DNA of 64,000 nt from Euglena gracilis (GCA_039621445.1 CP154956.1:30944667-31008666), one strand, 5' to 3'; shown: positions 30,719 through 40,053, numbered from the stretch's first letter. The notes: generated by a model not told the origin, from the sequence alone. Numbers and translations are program-made.

Positions 30719-30833
30719 GTGATGACCCACAAAAGAGCGGGCTGTGTTCGGCGTAGCAGCTCTCGAACCAAACGTACGCCTCCGGGCAGCGTTTAGCCAC
30801 TTCAGCAAGGACTGTCTTTCTTTTTACGCAATT
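30719..30833 (-). CDS. LINE polyprotein, middle fragment between two insertions
   Basis: The short in-frame segment NCVKRKTVLAEVAKRC followed by PEAYVWFESCYAEHSPLFC is typical of the region between RT motifs A and B. It connects in frame to motif A (ending at 32519) on one side and to motif B (30295) on the other once the two insertions are removed. Confidence 0.8.
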
Positions 30834-31008
30834 AAAACCGTTAACCGTTCACGGGCTTCCCCACGTGAGGAAACGGGGTGCGTTCACGGGTGCGCACTAC
30901 GGCACCCGTGAACGGACCCCGTTTTCACATATGCGCACCCGTGGTCGGTTCACGGGTGCACGCACGGCAGCCGTGGACGGAATTTTGCCTTTAAAAAAGG
31001 GAAAATAT

Positions 31009-32163
31009 TTATGCAGTAGGGAAGAGGATTTGAAACAAATGGCGAACCTGGTGAACTTGAGGGGTGGGGGCAGGAATGCAAGAGGTGGCATAGGGAACTG
31101 ACACGCGACAAACTAAATTTCCGATGCCGCGAAAATATTCACCCGAAATTGGGGTTGGCGGCAGGGTCCAGGCGTTCAGACTGCGCACGGAACGGAACAA
31201 AAAATTTGGTGCACCTTCCGGCAGAGGAGCACCGTGCGCTTCCAACATGGCCACCTGTCTGTCGATTGCCTGAACGGGGCACGTACGCGGGTCATCGCCG
31301 GACGTGATCAGCAAAGAGAAAAGTTGGTGATCAACGTGATTGAGGTCTCCGGGCAAGTTTTTCATTGTGCCCACGACGATGCTGTACGATTTTCGCCCGT
31401 CCATAATTTGCGGCTTGAAACTTTCGACCACCAACCGACGAAGAACCTCCCCTCGGTATCCGGTGGTGTACCCCAACAAAAGTACATTCCTCCTTTGGAC
31501 CCAAAATGGTGTGTTCCCTTCGGCAGCCTTCAAAACTGTGAGCAACTCGTCCGCCTGCAAAACTGTGTTTGTCAACCCACCCTTGGCCTCCATTGCCTTT
31601 TTGGCCCTTTCGTGCGTGACGAGTGGCTTCATTAACGCATTGAACTGCGGGAACTGGGACACAGACGATGGTACAATGATGGCATAAACGGGAGCCAATG
31701 CCTTGTAAATGTTGCTTACAGCATTTACATAGGTCCGAAAACTGGACACTGGCATGGAGCGAAGGCGCCCATCTTTTCCTGCCTTCTCCTGCCTTGTCTG
31801 GACCCAGGCATCGGCTTCCTGCTGCGTCTTGAAAAGTTCACGAGCATCAACGCACCATCTGGCCCATCCCACCAAAACTTCGTCCAAAGACCAACAACCA
31901 ATGCCATGCCGGTTGCAAACATCCATATACTCCAAAAAACACTTTACTGCGGCATGGTTCTTGGGGCCCAAGTCACAATTTTGACCACCGGTGGGGAGAC
32001 TGCCTAAAAGGGCATCCACTGCAGCAGCTCCTAGGGAGCTGGCACCACGTAAAACAGCCAGAAATTCATCTACGTTGGGGGGGCGGGGCATCTGTGCTTC
32101 CATCATGTTGGCAAAACGCTTCATCGGACTGTGGGGAAAAGCAGCAGACAGACAGAAACACAA
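31009..32163 (-). CDS. Tyrosine recombinase-like protein, C terminus incomplete
   Basis: 384 codons. An N-terminal helical SAM-like region (residues about 20-190) includes AAVKCFLEYMDVCNRHGIG. The catalytic domain begins about 210 with VLQADELLTVLKAAEGNTPF and the first-arginine box LLLGYTTGYRGEVLRRL, then a D-P-x-T-C-P-V-Q-A segment typical of Crypton/DIRS recombinases. The later H-x-x-R and the tyrosine nucleophile are not convincingly present: the frame ends in PQVHQVRHLFQILFPTA. Either the gene is truncated or an intron/frameshift separates the last part. Would catalyse strand exchange for element movement. Confidence 0.7.
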   Translation of the reverse strand: MCFCLSAAFPHSPMKRFANMMEAQMPRPPNVDEFLAVLRGASSLGAAAVDALLGSLPTGGQNCDLGPKNHAAVKCFLEYMDVCNRHGIGCWSLDEVLVGWARWCVDARELFKTQQEADAWVQTRQEKAGKDGRLRSMPVSSFRTYVNAVSNIYKALAPVYAIIVPSSVSQFPQFNALMKPLVTHERAKKAMEAKGGLTNTVLQADELLTVLKAAEGNTPFWVQRRNVLLLGYTTGYRGEVLRRLVVESFKPQIMDGRKSYSIVVGTMKNLPGDLNHVDHQLFSLLITSGDDPRTCPVQAIDRQVAMLEAHGAPLPEGAPNFLFRSVRSLNAWTLPPTPISGEYFRGIGNLVCRVSVPYATSCIPAPTPQVHQVRHLFQILFPTA

Positions 32164-32411
32164 ATGTTAAAAACCCCAAAAAATTCAAATTCCGATCACG
32201 GGTAACACCTTGCGCAACCGTGGTCGGTTCACGGGTGCACGCACGGCAGCCGTGGACGGAAATTCCGTTCACGGGTGCGCACTACGGCACCCGTGAACGG
32301 CCAAAGTTCACACGTTAACGCCCAAAACGAGCTTTTTGACCCCCTAGGCATCTCGTTAGGAAGCGCTTGCCTACTGCGAGGAAGCCCGTGAACTTGGTTA
32401 ACGGTTTTAAG

Positions 32412-32518
32412 ACAAAAGCGGGGTCCGATCACGATTCCCGGTCGGAGAACGGGGGGCGCCCTACGGCGCCCCCCGTTTCTCCACCGGGAATCGTGATCGG
32501 ACCCCGCTTTTTCTTATA
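32412..32518. repeat. 107-bp almost perfect palindrome
   Basis: Arms AAAAGCGGGGTCCGATCACG...GGGGGGCGCC pair with the complementary sequence after a 3-4 nt loop at about 32460; roughly 45 of 47 bases match and weaker pairing extends outward. It forms the outer right end of the recombinase element, or is a separate insertion next to it. It would make a very stable hairpin. Confidence 0.85.
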
Positions 32519-34411
32519 AAAAGCATTGCTGAAATCTACCTGTAACAAAGCCCAGGTGCTGTCCTGTTGCATGTGCAGGTGTTTTACTTCTTGTTGCAGT
32601 CCCATGGCAATGAGTTCGCATGCCCCCTGGACCCCTACACCGCATTGTAGTGGCTGCAGTTCTTTAAGGCAGTCCCTGATTTTGGGGTGCCTCATCAAAT
32701 ATTTGCCCACCAATCGGCGCAGGCATTCCCCAGCTGCAATTGGTCGTGTGCCATCCTTCTTTGGGTCAGGAATGGGGATGGGGTTGGTATTGCCAAGCTC
32801 ATCAAGGTTTTCGCTTGGATTGCAGGGTTTTCGAAGAGGAGTCAAACGGGCACCAGCGAAAATCCATGCCGCAGAGTTGTGGATTCCGTTTGTCAAACAT
32901 GTTCGGACGAATTGGTCCAAAATTGTGAGGAGTTGTTCTGATTGTGTCCCCAGGGGATCAGAGAGCATGTCTTTAAGATGATCTGGCCGAAGTCTAGACG
33001 GTTCTGGCGAGGACTCCTTCGGGAAAGACATGACTGCTTTCCGTATTTCAATTAGGCGCTCCCTGGTTGCATCTTCACTCAGGTCGAATTCGAGGCGAGG
33101 GAAGTCCGGAAGCAGATTTTGCCTTCCAGGTTGGGGTTCAGGAGGGTGCAAGGCAGCCAACCGTTCCAAGATTTGTGGGTCATCTGCATCTTGGATTCCA
33201 TCAGAAGTCAGCATGCGGCAGGCTTTACTGACCGCCCCATGGCTGACAAGGCTTTGAACACGGTTGCACAATCTTTCTTGGCTTTCAGCATCAAAATTTT
33301 TTGTCTGACTTCGTGTTCTCTTCTTTGGGTTTTGTGCAGCGCGAATTTGGCGAGTCTCATCCCACGAATCTTCTATGGACCGGTTGAGGTAGGCATTGGC
33401 TCTCTCAGCAATTTTCCGTCCAATTGCAGCCCAATGGCTTTTCCCGCTCCGCTTCAATGGAGCAAGCACAGCTTTTGGGAAGCACCAAAGTGCGTGTAGG
33501 GTCTCCCAACCTGGCTTTGACACAAAGCGACCGAGGATGCTGCAAAAGGCGAGCCCAACGTTTCGCAACGCTCCCCGTGGGATATGGACCAAGGTGCCCC
33601 GAGTGCCTTGGGAAATTTCTTCCCAAGATGGCTGCAGTGGTGGGCAAGGTTGCGAGAAGGGAGTGACTTGCAGCGTATCAGCGTTCGTCGAGGATTGCGC
33701 TGGTGCTGGAGCCACGGGGGGCTGCGGCCTTCGACCATTTTGGCACTCTTGCTCTTGCCCTTGTGGTGAGGATGGCACAAAATTCCCAATCAACCCGTGG
33801 CCCTGCGGCCCACACCCGTCAATTTCGGAAATCGCTGAGCGCACCCTGGACTCTAGTTCGTCAATGACCATGATTTGTTCAGCTGCAGGTGCCCCGGGGC
33901 CCCCGTTCAAACTGGGAAACGGAATTATAGCGTGGGACAAAGTAGGTGAGAACAGTGGCGTCGAGTGCATTGGAAACCAAGATCCAAGGAGTGGTTGCTC
34001 CGTCGGCGGCGTACCAGAGCTCTGTGAGGCTGAGGCCATTTCGACGTCCTCCTGCTGGGGAGGGCGGGTTTCTGTGGGACCTGGGTTGCTTTCAATGTCG
34101 CCACAACTGGCAAGGCTTTTGCCCCTGCCACAACGGGGAGGACTGTACCCATACCGCGTTTTTTCCTGGTCAATCGGTTGCCGTCCGTGGTTGCGTGCCC
34201 TGGGGCCACAGTTGACAGCAGCATGGCAAAAGCATTGGGCCTTGGGGCCACATCTTTGAAAAACTTTTCTGTGCCAGTTTTGGCTTGAAATGTGTTGAGC
34301 CCTGGGGCAAGATTTGACAGCATCTTGGCTGAAGCCTTGGGCCCTGTGGCAACATTTCTGAAAACTTTTCTGTGCCAGATTTGGTTGGAAAAGAGTTGAG
34401 CCCTGTGGCAA
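32519..34411 (-). CDS. LINE polyprotein, 5' part with 2A-like motif and RT motif A
   Basis: Open from 34411. Residues 1-75 lie in a 34-residue tandem repeat rich in Cys/His/Ala. A canonical 2A-like motif CGDIESNPGP ends at residue 112 (codons 34076-34105). A low-complexity Pro/Gln linker follows, then a helical region, then the RT fingers: TRPIAAGECLRRLVGKYL and QCGVGVQGACELI. Motif A (LLQVDFSNAF, catalytic Asp near 626) ends at the insertion point. Ribosome skipping at the 2A would release a short upstream protein from the RT. The start codon is uncertain because the repeat stays open. Confidence 0.75.
34076..34105 (-). other. 2A-like ribosome-skipping motif
   Basis: The codons encode C-G-D-I-E-S-N-P-G-P, fitting the D-x-E-x-N-P-G-P consensus; the split would be between Gly and the final Pro. 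It is in frame with the downstream reverse transcriptase. 2A-like motifs are known from non-LTR retrotransposons of trypanosomes and sea urchins. Confidence 0.85.
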
Positions 34412-34940
34412 AATTTGACAGCATCATGGCAAAAGTCTGGGGCCCTGGGGCCACATCTCTGGGAAACTTTTCTGTGCCAGATTTGGTTGGAAAAGAGTTG
34501 AGCCCTGTGGCAAAATTTGACAGCATCATGGCAAAAGTCTGGGGCCCTGGGGCCACATCTTTGGGAAACTTGAAGCCAACTACTGCCTCGGCTCATCACC
34601 TTGCGGTTGTTGCAGCAGTACAATGTCATCTGCTACACCAGTTCCCTGTTTCACTATACTTTGCTGTACCACCTGTGCTGTAACATAGCGTTCACTGTTC
34701 CAACTTGCACTGTGGCCCCAGGGCCTTCTAAACATTTCAGACAGGCGGCCCCAGGGCCACAGACTTTTGCCGTGATGCTCCCAGATTTTGCCCCAGGGCT
34801 AAACACATTTCAAGCCAAAACTGGCACAGAAAAGTTTTTCACAGATGTGGCCCCAAGGCCCAAGGCTTCAGCCATGATGCTGTCAAAGGTTGCCCCAGGG
34901 CTCAACACATTTCAAGCCAAAACTAGCACAGAAAACTGTA
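34220..34940. repeat. 102-bp coding minisatellite that flips orientation
   Basis: Units containing TTTTCTGTGCCAGATTTGG, TTGGAAAAGAGTTGAGCCC, TGACAGCATCATGGCAAAAG and GGGCCCTGGGGCCACATC repeat about 3.5 times from 34240 to 34580 (102 bp = 34 codons, two units nearly identical). From 34735 to 34940 the same units appear reverse-complemented. The 155-bp spacer (34580-34735) separates the two orientations, so the region can fold back on itself. Confidence 0.8.
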
Positions 34941-35167
34941 CTTTCTTCGTTCGGACTTGTACTACTGTGTCGGGCTTGTGCTGCAGGCAAGGCTGCAATG
35001 ACTTCAATACTTCAATGACTTGAATTGTAGGTTGGAACTTCAGGTAGTTCAAAGCTTGAACCCCGCCAGGGGCTTTCAGTTGTCCGACATGATATGCGAA
35101 CAAAAAAAATAGACACTCAGAAAGTAAAAAAAAAATAGACACTCAAAAAATCTATGAAAAGCTCTTA

Positions 35168-35275
35168 ACACGGTGGGTAGCACAGCTTCACCCAGACCGT
35201 GCCCCGGGCCCAGGGAAACGTCTCTTTTGGCCCTCGCCACAAGGAGAACCTCCTCATGACTCCCTGTGCGCTCAC
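35168..35275 (-). repeat. Conserved 100-bp block of the LINE 5' region
   Basis: CACGGTGGGTAGCACAGC, CGGGCCCAGGGAAACGTCTC and GACTCCCTGTGCG are the reverse complement of 19690-19795 and 20045-20150. Lies directly upstream of the LINE coding region, as in the relic. Confidence 0.7.
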
Positions 35276-35332
35276 AGGTCAGCGGTAGCTATACTGAGGG
35301 GTTTACAAAGAGGTGTTCAGTGACGAGGTGAG

Positions 35333-35575
35333 AGGTCAGTGGAAAATGAGCTAGGCTCATCTTCAATATATAAAGTGCGGGGGGGGGGGCGTGTGTGTTC
35401 TGGTGTGGTGTTGCCTTCTTTGGCGTGTTTGTGTCGTTACTGCTGCGAGTGGAAAATGAGCGAGGCTCACCTTCAATATGTAGTGCTAGGGGGAAGGGGT
35501 GTGTGGCTCTTGTTGCCTTCGTTGGCGTGTTTGCCTCGGGTGGTTCTTGTGTTGCCTTCCTTGGCGTGTGTGTGT
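35333..35575 (-). promoter_or_regulatory. Tandem 5' monomers, possible LINE promoter
   Basis: Units of about 110 bp carry GGAAAATGAGC, AGGCTCATCTTCAATATATA (second copy CTCACCTTCAATATGTAG), a G tract, GTGTGTG and TTGGCGTGTTTG. Two full units and part of a third. Matches the relic monomers around TATATATTGAAGGTGACC at 19605 and 19930. Tandem 5' monomers with a TATA-like motif resemble promoter monomers of some LINE-1 families; the promoter role is inferred. They also sit 270 bp upstream of GCSH on the other strand. Confidence 0.5.
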
Positions 35576-35824
35576 CTATCTATTCAAGAGGATCTAGAAA
35601 ATCTATTCAAGAGGATTCGTGGTTCGTGATTCGTCGCGTTGGACGTTGATTCCTTATTTGTGATTTCGTAGGGGCGGATCTCATCATTTTTTTCTGCTGT
35701 GTTTCATTTTGGAAAGGTTTGAAAAATAATTCTTGATTTTAGATCTCAAATGAAAACAATATTGATTTAATTATTTCACGATATTTCCCGAATGACATTC
35801 AAACCTCCCGCTTAAGCAAAATCG

Positions 35825-35846
35825 TTTTTTTTGATTCGCAGCAACC
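35825..35846 (+). promoter_or_regulatory. Likely 3' splice site in GCSH 5' UTR
   Basis: A T-rich tract and TTGATTCGCAG end five bases before the GCSH start codon (CAACCATG). This fits an intron in the 5' untranslated region. No donor could be fixed with confidence. Confidence 0.4.
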
Positions 35847-36299
35847 ATGTTGTGTAACTCTGTTCGGGTCGCTGTTCGGTCTGCATCTATCCGATTCCTG
35901 AGCACGACCCAATTACGGCTCGCACCGGTTTATTATGCTAAAACACATGAATGGGTGGACATCCAGGGTGACAAGGCGACACTTGGGATCAGTGACTTCG
36001 CGCAGAAGGAACTGGGTGATGTCGTATTCGTTGATCTTCCTGAAGTCGGTGCAAAATTAGAGGCAGGAGCAGCATTTGGCGCCGTGGAGTCCGTCAAGGT
36101 TACGGATGAAATTTACACTCCAGTTTCAGGAACTGTTGAAGAGGTCAACACCGCTCTTGCAGACCAACCAGAGCTGGTGAACAAGGAAGCTGAAAAGGGT
36201 GGTTGGATGGTGAAGCTCTCTGGTGTTCCAAACGCCATTCCTGAAGGACTCATGGATAAAGCTGCATATGACAAGTACTGTGAAGAATCTCACCACTGA
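35847..36299 (+). CDS. GCSH: Glycine cleavage system H protein, mitochondrial
   Basis: A complete 150-codon frame. Residues 1-25 are basic and Ser/Arg-rich without acids (MLCNSVRVAVRSASIRFLST), a mitochondrial presequence. The mature part opens YYAKTHEWVDI, has GDVVFVDLPEVG, and carries the lipoylation site ESVKVTDEIYTPVSG with the acceptor Lys near 82. It ends with the usual GGWMVKL segment and a short helix. The H protein shuttles the lipoyl-bound aminomethyl group between the P, T and L proteins in glycine decarboxylation. Length matches the family. Standard stop, no introns in the coding part, no poly-G/C tracts. It stands isolated between a retrotransposon and an ATT microsatellite. Confidence 0.97.
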   Translation: MLCNSVRVAVRSASIRFLSTTQLRLAPVYYAKTHEWVDIQGDKATLGISDFAQKELGDVVFVDLPEVGAKLEAGAAFGAVESVKVTDEIYTPVSGTVEEVNTALADQPELVNKEAEKGGWMVKLSGVPNAIPEGLMDKAAYDKYCEESHH

Positions 36300-36666
36300 G
36301 TCCTTCACAACCAACAAATCTTGCAGTTTGCCCTTTTTTTTAAGAATTCAATTCCAAAACACTTCCACAATCGGCAAATGGACTTCATTTTTAGGAATCA
36401 AATCTTCCAAAAATCAAGCAATCAATCAATCAAATCCTTCCAACTCACAACAGCCGTTTTTTGAATGAAAAAAGTTTTCCCCTAACACCTGAAAAATGGC
36501 CATATTTTTTGTTTTTTTGTTTTTGAAAACAAGCCTGCAAGACCAGTTGTTTTTGATGTGCGTTGTGGTGCGACATTTTGAACCTGACCTCACCCTAACT
36601 CAACTTTCAACAGCGGTTTGACTGCCTCGACCGCACACTTCGTCCACCACTCTCGGATGTTCTGAA

Positions 36667-36745
36667 ACTTTGGTGCTTCTTCCCATTATTATTTTTATTG
36701 TTATTCTTATTCTTATTCTTATTATTATCATTAGAATGATCATCA

Positions 36746-36779
<34 letters not shown>

Positions 36780-36794
36780 TATTAATTATTGTTA

Positions 36795-36831
<37 letters not shown>

Positions 36832-36905
36832 TGTTATTATTATTCTTATTATTATTATTATTATTTTTATTATCATTATTATTTATTATTATTATTTATT
36901 TGATG
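36667..36905. repeat. (ATT)n-rich microsatellite
   Basis: About 240 bp of imperfect ATT repeats with GTT and CTT variants, 370 bp after the GCSH stop. Open frames over it are low-complexity artefacts. Confidence 0.95.
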
Positions 36906-37019
36906 GTCCTTCCGAATTTTCATGCAATGAGAAAACTTTCACCTGATAATTCGCGAAGCCAATAAAATCACACATTGGTTTTCATTTGAAATGAACCCCC
37001 TCTTTTGTGTCATGCAAAT

Positions 37020-38440
37020 TTTCTTGTGGCACTGTCAGTACGATTGAATTGAACGGCATCAATTCCTTAAATGCCAAAACAGGTCTCGTGAAAAGTGCCA
37101 AAAGGAAATTTTCCGGTCCCCCTGCAAATCGGGGAAACGGGGTTAGAAGGCAGCCTTTTTCCAGCCGTTTTCGGGGTGATGTTTTCAGAATTTCCTGGAA
37201 ATGAAGCAGAATCGAAGGAAATTTCCGAAAACCTAGATTTTAGTCCTGGGCTGGAAAAGCTGCTGGCTCGCTCGGAGGGCTTCGGGAGGTGCAAAGTTAT
37301 CTTGAACTGCGACCCGGCCAAAAGGCAAAAGTTAAAAACTTTTGGCGGTCCGACTGTAAAACGAAAACTCGGCGGCGCCGACTTTTTTAGCGCCAAAACC
37401 CCGCACACCAAACCCACACCTTATACCCTTCATCGGCCCCTCGCCAAAAATTTGGCTGTTATTTTAAAAGGAAGGGTCGAAGCGAGGAAATTGGGTCGAA
37501 AAGTGGCTGGCCAGGGCAAATTTGAGATCAAAACGTTGATTTTTTGGAAATTTTTGCGATGTTCATTTTCCCCCAAACGGTGCGACCCCGACCCCCAACT
37601 CTCAAGAGCGTGACCCCCAGGTGTGTATGGAGGTGAAGGAAGACATTTTCCAGCCAGCCGAACCCGGCTCCCTCGTTCAGGAAAAAAAACGCCCCAGGGA
37701 AGGCCCTTCGGCGTCTTTTTAAACCAGGCCCAGGAAGGGGCTTTGGCATGAATCGCCAAAAAATTTTCTTGCCCGGCCCGTTTTTTTTGTGTCCCTGAAA
37801 GGTGGAGGGACCCCCTGTTCAGAAAAAGAACGCTTGACACGGCTGTCGCTCCTTTATGGACAACTGGCCCGTGGGGCTCTCAAAGAATTCCGACCGGCAA
37901 GCGCCGAGCCGTCCGCCCTCCTTAAGTTGCGCAGGCCATCGACATAAAAAATTTACTGACGGTGGGTCTTTTTTAAAGGGGAAAACCCTTCGGAGACCGG
38001 GACCTCCCCACTTGGTAGTTTTTCGGGGGGCGAAGAGTCCATTGGGGGTCTTGAAAAGAAGCCTTCCCCCCAAAAAATTGCGCCCTTAGCTTGCCCAGTT
38101 TTGGGTTGCCGGTTGGGGCAGCTGGCCCGCCTCTGGGCACGAAGTTCCCACTTGCCACCACGTCGAAAACCCGCGGGGGGCTGGGGAGGGCTTTTCAAAA
38201 GTGGTCTGCTGAACTCCGCACTTCGAGATGGCGAGGTGCACCGCCTTTTGAATGGGCAAGTCGACCCCCAGAAGGACAATCCCCCCAGAAAAAACCGCTC
38301 AGCTGCAACAAAGAAATTTTTCCGAATTTTTCCGAATTTTGCGCGAATGCCTTCAAAAAAAAAAAAAACACACTTCCATCCACTACTACACAACCCCGCC
38401 CCCGAAAAAAAAAATAGATAAAGAAAAGAACACCCAGTTT
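37020..38440. other. Composition island without C/G-tract repeats
   Basis: Unlike its surroundings this 1.4 kb has almost no poly-C/G tracts. It has several medium open frames on both strands (37095-37613 +, 172 codons; 37953-38720 -, the upstream part of which is the exon below). Proteins are Lys/Pro/Gly-rich and match no family that I know. No splice pattern resolved. Possibly unique intronic or intergenic DNA, or a recent insertion. Confidence 0.3.
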
Positions 38441-38444
38441 TAAC

Positions 38445-38720
38445 CAGATTAATCCCTTGACTACTCCGAAACTGCTGAAACAGAGCATACCAGGCGATGG
38501 TCGCAACTGCCTGTGGGTTCCAATCTTCCTTTCGCAGTGCGATTGTCAAATAAAATGGCAATTCACCAAGTGACAATGGGTTCGACCGCCCCTTTGCGGT
38601 CAGTGAGGGAACCAGCTCATGAACGTGCCCAGAATCATCAGTCCAGCCATAAAATGCCAAGTCCCAAAGAAATAGAACAAGAAGACCAACACCCCTTGCA
38701 ATGGATACGAAGCCATCCAC
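38445..38720 (-). CDS. Locus B exon with a hydrophobic segment
   Basis: Acceptor CCATTTCTAG (38721-38722) and a possible donor ATCTG|GTTAAA. The frame reads VDGFVSIARGVGLLVLFLWD, then LAFYGWTDDSGHVHEL, and later LPFYLTIALRKEDW and ATIAWYALFQQFRSS. One membrane-helix-like stretch near the start. Could equally be a separate small gene. Function unknown. Confidence 0.5.
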
Positions 38721-38799
38721 CTAGAAATGGAAGGGGTTTTTTTGAGAAGACTTCAAGAAAAAAAAAGATTGTTCATTGTTCATTCTGAGGGTGTTTGTG

Positions 38800-39238
38800 G
38801 TCACAATACCCGCCCCCCCCCCGGGCAATTGTCGCGTGACAAATCGGGCAGCACGGAGGGGGGTGGCAATTTCCCGGGGTGACAATTTGGCCGGCACAGA
38901 GGGGGGTGACAATTGCCTGGGGGCGTCAACTGCCCGGGGGCGTCAATTGCCCACCCATGTAGGCCACATTAACTCCAAATGACCAAAAACACCATCTGTG
39001 AACACTCAAAAATGCAGCTATGGTTGTGATATTGTGCAGAGCATTTGGTATGTGACATTTCTCAGCACGAAATAGAGGATCAATCGACGGCGAAAAGAAA
39101 GTTCATTCTGTGGGGGGGGGGACAAATTGGGCAGCACGGACGGGGGTGACAATTTCCCGGGGTGACAAATTGGCCTGCACAGCCAGGGGTGACAATTGCC
39201 CGGGGGCGTCAATTGCCCGGGGGGGAGGGCGGGTATGG
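38800..39238. repeat. CAATTGCCCGGGGG repeat pair
   Basis: Two similar blocks (38806-38955 and 39110-39233) contain AAATTGGGCAGCACGG, GGTGACAATTTCCCGGGGTG and CGTCAATTGCCCGGG. The outer boundaries are TA followed by CCCGCCCCCCCC on the left and GGGGGAGGGCGGG followed by TA on the right, so the whole may be one TA-flanked C-tract element of about 430 bp. GTGTTTGTGGT flanks both sides. Confidence 0.5.
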
Positions 39239-39992
39239 TGTTTGTGGTCTTTGGAATGGTCATTCCATTTTCCCCCTGTCAGTTTCCACTGTTGTGTGCT
39301 GACATTTTGTGCATCTTTTGGTGAATTCTTTCGGGGCGTCGAAGATTCTTTCTTCACAATTCTGCTGAAAAATTTGATTGATTTCTTCATTTCCATTTGA
39401 CTCCGCTGGAAAAACATGCTCAAATTCTCTTGTGTTACAAAAGAGTTGAGAATGGGGCCCTAGCTCCAGGTTGTGACATTTTATGAAATAATGCAACTTC
39501 ATAAAATGGTGCGTCAGAGGGGTCGTATTGCAACCAATACCAGAATAAGCACAGAAGGAAAAAGATAACGAAACAAGACAAAAAACACTCAAAAAACAGG
39601 TGGGTGTCATGTAAAAAAAAACTCTCATGCCAAGACAAATTGATTTGTTGAAAAGACCAAGAATATTCAACAGCCCTGCTTTATGACGGAAAAAAAAATT
39701 GCCCACGCAATGGTGGGAAGGGTGGCGACCTCTTCCCAGTGAGCTCAAATTTTCTAGCCTCTGAAGAGACCCTTCCTGCCACATCTGGAAAAATTGTGAA
39801 TCGTGAATCGTGAAAAATTGTGAATCATTGAAAATTGAACGTGGGAGACAATGATGGAAAAATAATTCTTACGAGAGAAATGTGATAGAAAAATAAAAAT
39901 TCTTAGGGGTGAGATTGGTTTGCCCCCGCAACCAACCAGCCAACCATGCCTCCATCATCAACCCACAAGGAAAAAAAATCTCGCAGGCGTAC

Positions 39993-40053
39993 CGCAACCG
40001 CAGCTTGAAATGCAGCTTGTCCTCCACGGGTGGTTGCACCACCCGCTGAAGCC
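39993..40053 (-). CDS. Locus B small exon
   Basis: Acceptor GTCCCACAG and donor GCG|GTACGC frame 61 bp reading LQRVVQPPVEDKLHFKLRLR. Short, but both splice signals and the frame agree. Function unknown. Confidence 0.4.

Larger units (their letters stand above)
30838..32518 (-). mobile_element. Tyrosine-recombinase (Crypton-like) element inserted in the LINE
   Basis: Flanked by AAAA (30834-30837 and 32519-32522), exactly inside the codon run for SNAF|NC of the reverse transcriptase. Carries one recombinase gene. Subterminal inverted repeats CCGTTAACC...GTTCACGGGCTTCC lie at 30838-30872 and 32378-32408. A hairpin with a 13-bp stem (CGTTCACGGGTGC) occurs at both ends (30880-30915 and 32266-32300), next to a direct repeat GTGGTCGGTTCACGGGTGCA (30949 and 32220). 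Short duplications fit Cryptons; terminal inverted repeats do not, so the class is unusual. Confidence 0.7.
28662..35575 (-). mobile_element. LINE-like retrotransposon with 2A motif, split by two insertions
   Basis: Reading on the minus strand: 5' monomers (35575 to 35333), a conserved 100-bp block (35275-35168), a repeat-rich N-terminal coding region, a 2A-like motif, reverse transcriptase, zinc knuckle and restriction-like nuclease, and a stop at 28662 followed by a hairpin (CTTCGGCTCGGAGCG...CGCGCTCCGAAG). A tyrosine-recombinase element (30838-32518) and a MITE (30296-30718) interrupt it. With both skipped, the reverse transcriptase frame is continuous. No poly-A tail or target duplication resolved. 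Confidence 0.75.

Noticed and set aside
37095-37613. 172-codon plus-strand frame as a host gene
   Set aside because: No recognised domain, Lys/Gly/Pro-rich composition, equally long frames on the other strand, and no splice or promoter signals.
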